A DNA stretch of 64,000 bases from Acidobacteriota bacterium. Lineage in GTDB: Bacteria > Acidobacteriota > Vicinamibacteria > Vicinamibacterales > UBA2999. The position numbers and the translations under genes were made by a program. Of this stretch, positions 60,784-64,000 are shown piece after piece. Where the stretch lies: NCBI GenBank assembly GCA_947482665.1, contig CANKJK010000007.1, positions 1 through 64,000 of the forward strand. The letters are read 5' to 3'. The notes beneath the pieces are model-generated. The model did not search any database. It was given only the letters and a program-made list of their open reading frames with translations, and was not told where the DNA came from. Each line of letters begins with the position of its first letter. The stretch's first letter is position 1.

Positions 60784-63015
60784 TCAGTATCGGAAGAGCC
60801 GTGTGGCCTTGACGACGAACGTGCGGTTCTGAAGGTCGGCGAATCGATCCGGGATCGCCGTCGTGCGGCCCTCGTTGTAGACCACGTACAGGTCGCTGCC
60901 CGGGATGTACTCCCAGCGGAAACGTACGTTGGTGGAGAGGGTCCTGGCGGATGAGCTGTACTGGACGAGCGCTCCAAACGAACTGCGCGGCGTCAGAGTG
61001 TAGGTGACGCGGCTCTGCACCAGGTTGTTCTTGAAGGACCCCGCCGGCAGGTCGACGAAATTGAGCGACAGCGTCGGCTCGACCGTCAACTGCTTGGAGA
61101 GCTCGATGCGCCCCGCGTAGCTCACCGTCTGTTTCGTGCCGTTGTAGAACTGTCCCAGGTCCGCACGCACCGTGCCGCGCACCTTGTAGTTGGCCGGGAA
61201 CTGATACGAGGCCTGCACATGCGTGAAGCCGTAGGCGCCGATCGGGATACGGACGCCAGGCGCAATCTGGAAGGGCGCCTCGAGGCCTTCGTGCTCCCGA
61301 TCGATCGAGGATGTGAAGATGCCACCGCTGTTCAGATCGAAGTTGAAGGCGCCGGTGACGGACCGCGACTGGAGGAAGCCGGCGTTGTTGGTGGTGCGAT
61401 CCGACTGTGCCAGGTAGTAAAACTTCCGGAACGGCTTGAAGCGGGTGCCGCCCCTGGCCGGCCTCGGGCTGTAACGGAACGACCCAGACACCGTCCGGAA
61501 GTCCTGCCTCCGCATGAACCCCATCTGGGGGTTAAAGTTCTTTTCCACCACCAGGCCCTGACCCGTCGCCCCATACCGGTCGGCGTTGTAGTCGTACTGC
61601 CCCATGTAGGAGCCGTCGTGCCCAGAGCGTCCCGGCGTGTCGGTTTTGGCGTAGTACGCATTGATTGTGGTCAGGCCAATCCCGATGTTCGTGTCGGCAC
61701 CCACCATCAGATTGTCCGCGCCTCCTGAGGGGTTGCGTTGCGTGGCGAGCACACCGATGTAGCTCTTCTTCAGAATGTCCCGCCGCAACCGGACCACACC
61801 GAAATTCGTCGACGCTTCCCGAATCGCATCGGCCTTCTCCGTCTGAATGTCGACCAGGCCGATCGTGTAGTTACCGGCCTTGCCCGTCAGGCGGCCCCCG
61901 CCGATGATCGGCACGGCCGTGCCGCGCGCAAGACCAATCTGGCGGCTGAAGAACATCGTCGGAATATCTCCAGCGCCGGCATTGTTTCCGCCGCCTGACT
62001 GGCCACCGAAGTCAAAAATGCCCTGCCCTTCCAGAAAGAAGGTGCGCTTCTCCGGGAAGAAGACACCGAAGCGCGTCAGGTTGACCTGCTGGAGGTCGTC
62101 CTCGACCTGCGCAAAGTCCGTGTTGTAGGTCAGGTCCGCGGACAGCCCCTTCGTCACGCCGTACTTCAGGTCGGCGCCGACGTCTCCCGCGCCCTTGTTT
62201 GTGATGGGTGGCCGGGCCACCTTGTCCGTCGTCGTCCGCGCCGTCACGAACGGGATGATGTCCAGGTTCTTCCCGGCCGCGGGCACCTTCAACCCCACCA
62301 GCGTCGCCTCATCCTGGAGGCGATAGATGCCCCCCGCGCCCGTCGACGCCGGCACCTTGGTGATGAACGTGATCTCGTTCTTCCACCGGACGGCCCGGCG
62401 GAAGTTGATACCCCAGGCCTGGTTCGTCCCGGCCGGATAGCGGATCGACTTGAACGGGATCGCGACCTCCAAGGTCCAACCGCCCTCGAACTTCTGCGCC
62501 TTGGGATTCCAGACCGGGTTCCACTCCCCGTTGTTCTGCTTTTCGCTCTGGAACTGGACGTCCCGGAGGGCGCCCAGCATGTTCGTCATGAAGAAGTAGC
62601 CGCTGCGGCTGTCGTGGAACGTGTCGAGGACAAACGACATGTTCTCGTTGTTGTAGATGTCCAGGGCCTGATCCCGCCGCATCTCGTTTGCGATCATCCG
62701 TTCCGGATGGCTGTCCCACATCCGAAAGCTCAGGTACAGGTTCTTACTGTCAAAGAGCACCCAGAGCTCGGTCTTCTCCGTCGCCGGTTGACCTTCGAAG
62801 GGCTCCTGCTGAACGAATTCGATGGCGCCGGACACGGTCGTGTAGACCGCCTCATCCAGTTTTCCATCCACTTTGATGCCGTCCGGCACCTCAATCGCCC
62901 GGATCACGGGTTTCGCCCCGGGGGCTGCCGGGGGCTGAACCTGGGCTCGTGCCGCAGCAGACAGCAGGAGCAGGACGGAGAAGGCAGTGGCGGTCCGGGC
63001 GAGGCTCGGTGTCAT
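60784..63015 (-). CDS. CBM9-like/DUF5916 outer-membrane protein, paralogue 2
   Basis: The 743-residue protein from the ATG at 63015 has the same layout: signal peptide (AFSVLLLLSAAARAQ), CBM9-like domain (GIKVDGKLDEAVYTT, MWDSHPERMIANEMRRDQAL) and a DUF5916 beta-barrel that ends LQNRTFVVKATRLFRY, compared with LQNRTFVVKLTKLLRY in paralogue 1. Long stretches are identical to paralogue 1, so the pair arose by tandem duplication and then diverged mostly in the N-terminal half and in surface loops. Transcription runs into paralogue 1. A -10-like TATACT lies about 60 bases upstream on the same strand. The upstream in-frame extension to 63531 is antisense to the peptidase gene and not supported. 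Confidence 0.84.
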   Translation of the reverse strand: MTPSLARTATAFSVLLLLSAAARAQVQPPAAPGAKPVIRAIEVPDGIKVDGKLDEAVYTTVSGAIEFVQQEPFEGQPATEKTELWVLFDSKNLYLSFRMWDSHPERMIANEMRRDQALDIYNNENMSFVLDTFHDSRSGYFFMTNMLGALRDVQFQSEKQNNGEWNPVWNPKAQKFEGGWTLEVAIPFKSIRYPAGTNQAWGINFRRAVRWKNEITFITKVPASTGAGGIYRLQDEATLVGLKVPAAGKNLDIIPFVTARTTTDKVARPPITNKGAGDVGADLKYGVTKGLSADLTYNTDFAQVEDDLQQVNLTRFGVFFPEKRTFFLEGQGIFDFGGQSGGGNNAGAGDIPTMFFSRQIGLARGTAVPIIGGGRLTGKAGNYTIGLVDIQTEKADAIREASTNFGVVRLRRDILKKSYIGVLATQRNPSGGADNLMVGADTNIGIGLTTINAYYAKTDTPGRSGHDGSYMGQYDYNADRYGATGQGLVVEKNFNPQMGFMRRQDFRTVSGSFRYSPRPARGGTRFKPFRKFYYLAQSDRTTNNAGFLQSRSVTGAFNFDLNSGGIFTSSIDREHEGLEAPFQIAPGVRIPIGAYGFTHVQASYQFPANYKVRGTVRADLGQFYNGTKQTVSYAGRIELSKQLTVEPTLSLNFVDLPAGSFKNNLVQSRVTYTLTPRSSFGALVQYSSSARTLSTNVRFRWEYIPGSDLYVVYNEGRTTAIPDRFADLQNRTFVVKATRLFRY

Positions 63016-63073
63016 GGCAGGGGGCTGCGGTCGGCAGAAAAAGGGGGTTTCCGGGGACGAAAAATCCCGGCAA

Positions 63074-63079
63074 GTATAG
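63074..63079 (-). promoter_or_regulatory. Possible -10 element of the DUF5916 pair
   Basis: TATACT on the minus strand matches five of six consensus bases and lies about 60 bases before the start at 63015, in the 141-base gap shared with the divergent peptidase gene. No matching -35 hexamer was found. Confidence 0.35.
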
Positions 63080-63156
63080 CTCCGTCCAGCACTTCCCCGC
63101 CCGGTCCCCGGTGTGATACCGTCAACAGATTCCGGGCCGTCTGGCCCCAACCTCAC

Positions 63157-64000
63157 ATGGCAGCACGCCGATACACCATTCTGATCGCTGATCGCACCAC
63201 CGGCACGGTCCGTCGGATGACGCTTGCGCGCCGGTCGACGCTCTCCGTGGCGGCCGTGATTCTGGCGCTGCCCGTTCTGATTGGTCTTGGGGCCGCCTGG
63301 AAGGCCAAGGCCGACGTCGCAGATCTGGCCGAGAGCCACGCCGCCCTGCAGATGGAGAACGCCAACTACCGCGCGGCCACCGAGGCCCTGGCCGAACAGA
63401 TCGCCTCGCTGCAATCTGCGGTGTCTGACATCAACTCGAACACCTCGCTCGACCCGAGCGTCGCCAAGTCGCTCGACAAGCTGCCCGCGATCGTGAAATC
63501 CCGTGCCATCGGCGGTGGAACCGAGGTGCAACGGACGGCACAGAACGCCGCCTTCGCGTCGATGGTCAATACCGAAGACACCTTTGGGCTGATGCGGACG
63601 TTGCTGGAGTCGATCGAATCTCGTCTCTCGTTGGTCCGAACGGCCGTCGACCGGCGGAACGCACTCGCGGCGGCCACGCCCTCAATGTGGCCGGCGCATG
63701 GCTGGCTGACGTCAGCCTGGGGTCCGCGCACCGACCCGGTCAAGGGCGGCGCGGACTTCCACCCCGGTCTGGATATCGCCGGTGAACGCGGCCAGGCCGT
63801 TTTTGCGACGGCCAGTGGCAAGGTGACCTTCTCCGGCTCCAACGGGGATTACGGCAACATGATCGTGCTCGACCACGGCTTCGGTCTGCAGACCCGTTAT
63901 GGTCACCTGCTCGCCTCAAAGGTCAAAGTCGGGGACCCAGTCAAGAAGGGCGACCAGATTGGCCAGGTTGGCGCCACGGGTAAGGCCACCGGGTACCACC
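63157..64000 (+). CDS. M23-family metallopeptidase (3' partial)
   Basis: The gene runs off the window end after 281 codons. The N-terminus has a short cytoplasmic stretch, a membrane helix (LSVAAVILALPVLIGLGAAW) and a coiled coil. A LytM/M23 domain starts near residue 180 with the zinc motif FHPGLDIAG (HxxxD), then YGHLLASKVKVGDPVKKGDQ and GKATGYH, where the last histidine of the HxH pair is cut off. These are endopeptidases of peptidoglycan or their inactive scaffolds. The intact HxxxD suggests an active enzyme. The ATG at 63157 lies in the gap divergent from the DUF5916 gene. Confidence 0.93.
   Translation, partial: MAARRYTILIADRTTGTVRRMTLARRSTLSVAAVILALPVLIGLGAAWKAKADVADLAESHAALQMENANYRAATEALAEQIASLQSAVSDINSNTSLDPSVAKSLDKLPAIVKSRAIGGGTEVQRTAQNAAFASMVNTEDTFGLMRTLLESIESRLSLVRTAVDRRNALAAATPSMWPAHGWLTSAWGPRTDPVKGGADFHPGLDIAGERGQAVFATASGKVTFSGSNGDYGNMIVLDHGFGLQTRYGHLLASKVKVGDPVKKGDQIGQVGATGKATGYH

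Noticed and set aside
59109-60812. 567-residue plus-strand open frame opposite the DUF5916 gene
   Set aside because: Antisense shadow of a gene with strong family motifs; no ribosome-binding signal or domain.
63016-63531. Upstream extension of DUF5916 paralogue 2
   Set aside because: It is antisense to the M23 peptidase coding sequence, and a good signal peptide starts at the ATG at 63015.
1-64000. tRNA, rRNA or CRISPR arrays
   Set aside because: No cloverleaf-like segment, rRNA core sequence or regular short repeat-spacer pattern was seen, although short RNAs cannot be excluded by reading alone.

Overview
The window is about 64 kb of high-GC, densely packed bacterial chromosome carrying 53 protein genes, with no RNA genes, insertion sequences, phage genes or CRISPR arrays that I could see. 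It encodes a Gram-negative envelope: LPS transport genes, a complete Tol-Pal operon, a secretin and TonB-dependent receptors. The Oar-type receptor with an N-terminal carboxypeptidase-regulatory domain, the tandem CBM9/DUF5916 outer-membrane proteins and the secreted PQQ dehydrogenase all suggest Acidobacteriota, most likely the Vicinamibacteria. That assignment is inference from gene content, not a measured phylogeny.

Layout. 1-10.8 kb (+): dnaE (5' end outside the window), accA, recJ, a fused lptC-lptA gene, lptB, rpoN and rapZ, mostly with overlapping stop and start codons. The order lptC-lptA-lptB-rpoN-rapZ resembles the proteobacterial cluster, but hpf and ptsN are missing. 10.8-16.5 kb (-): tolQ-tolR-tolA/tonB-tolB-pal-cpoB followed by ssb and a small cupin gene. 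16.6-24.2 kb (+): recN, miaB, a DUF151 nuclease, parA-parB, and one gene fusing LptF to LptG. 24.2-26.8 kb (-): a PHP-domain phosphoesterase and xerD. 26.9-30.3 kb (+): murQ with a serine hydrolase (peptidoglycan recycling), then an Ig/PKD-like lipoprotein.

30.5-40.2 kb (-): a type IV pilus/type II secretion hybrid operon (PilC/GspF, PilB/GspE, PilM, N, O, P, a secretin with a C-terminal cohesin-like domain, and two pseudopilins), led by an unknown lipoprotein. 40.2-44.0 kb (+): a two-gene bacterial microcompartment satellite (one BMC-H shell protein and a CoA-acylating aldehyde dehydrogenase with a long C-terminal extension) that runs directly into a LysM lytic transglycosylase. 44.0-46.7 kb (-): a 908-residue protein that is almost all coiled coil. 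46.9-48.4 kb (+): comM. 48.4-49.7 kb (-): a MerR-like protein and an LppP/LprE-like secreted protein.

49.8-63.0 kb is the most unusual accessory part: a secreted two-domain VOC protein, a PQQ dehydrogenase and an Oar receptor on the minus strand, opposite a divergent cysteine-free HxlR-VOC-VOC fusion regulator. A small secreted protein, a cytochrome c and two tandem CBM9/DUF5916 paralogues follow. I infer an uptake and periplasmic oxidation module controlled by a ligand-sensing VOC regulator. The window ends inside an M23 peptidase gene.

The strongest candidates for something new are the HxlR-VOC-VOC regulator and its divergent locus, the BMC-H plus aldehyde dehydrogenase satellite, the secretin-cohesin fusion, and the double fusion of LPS transport genes (LptC-LptA and LptF-LptG).
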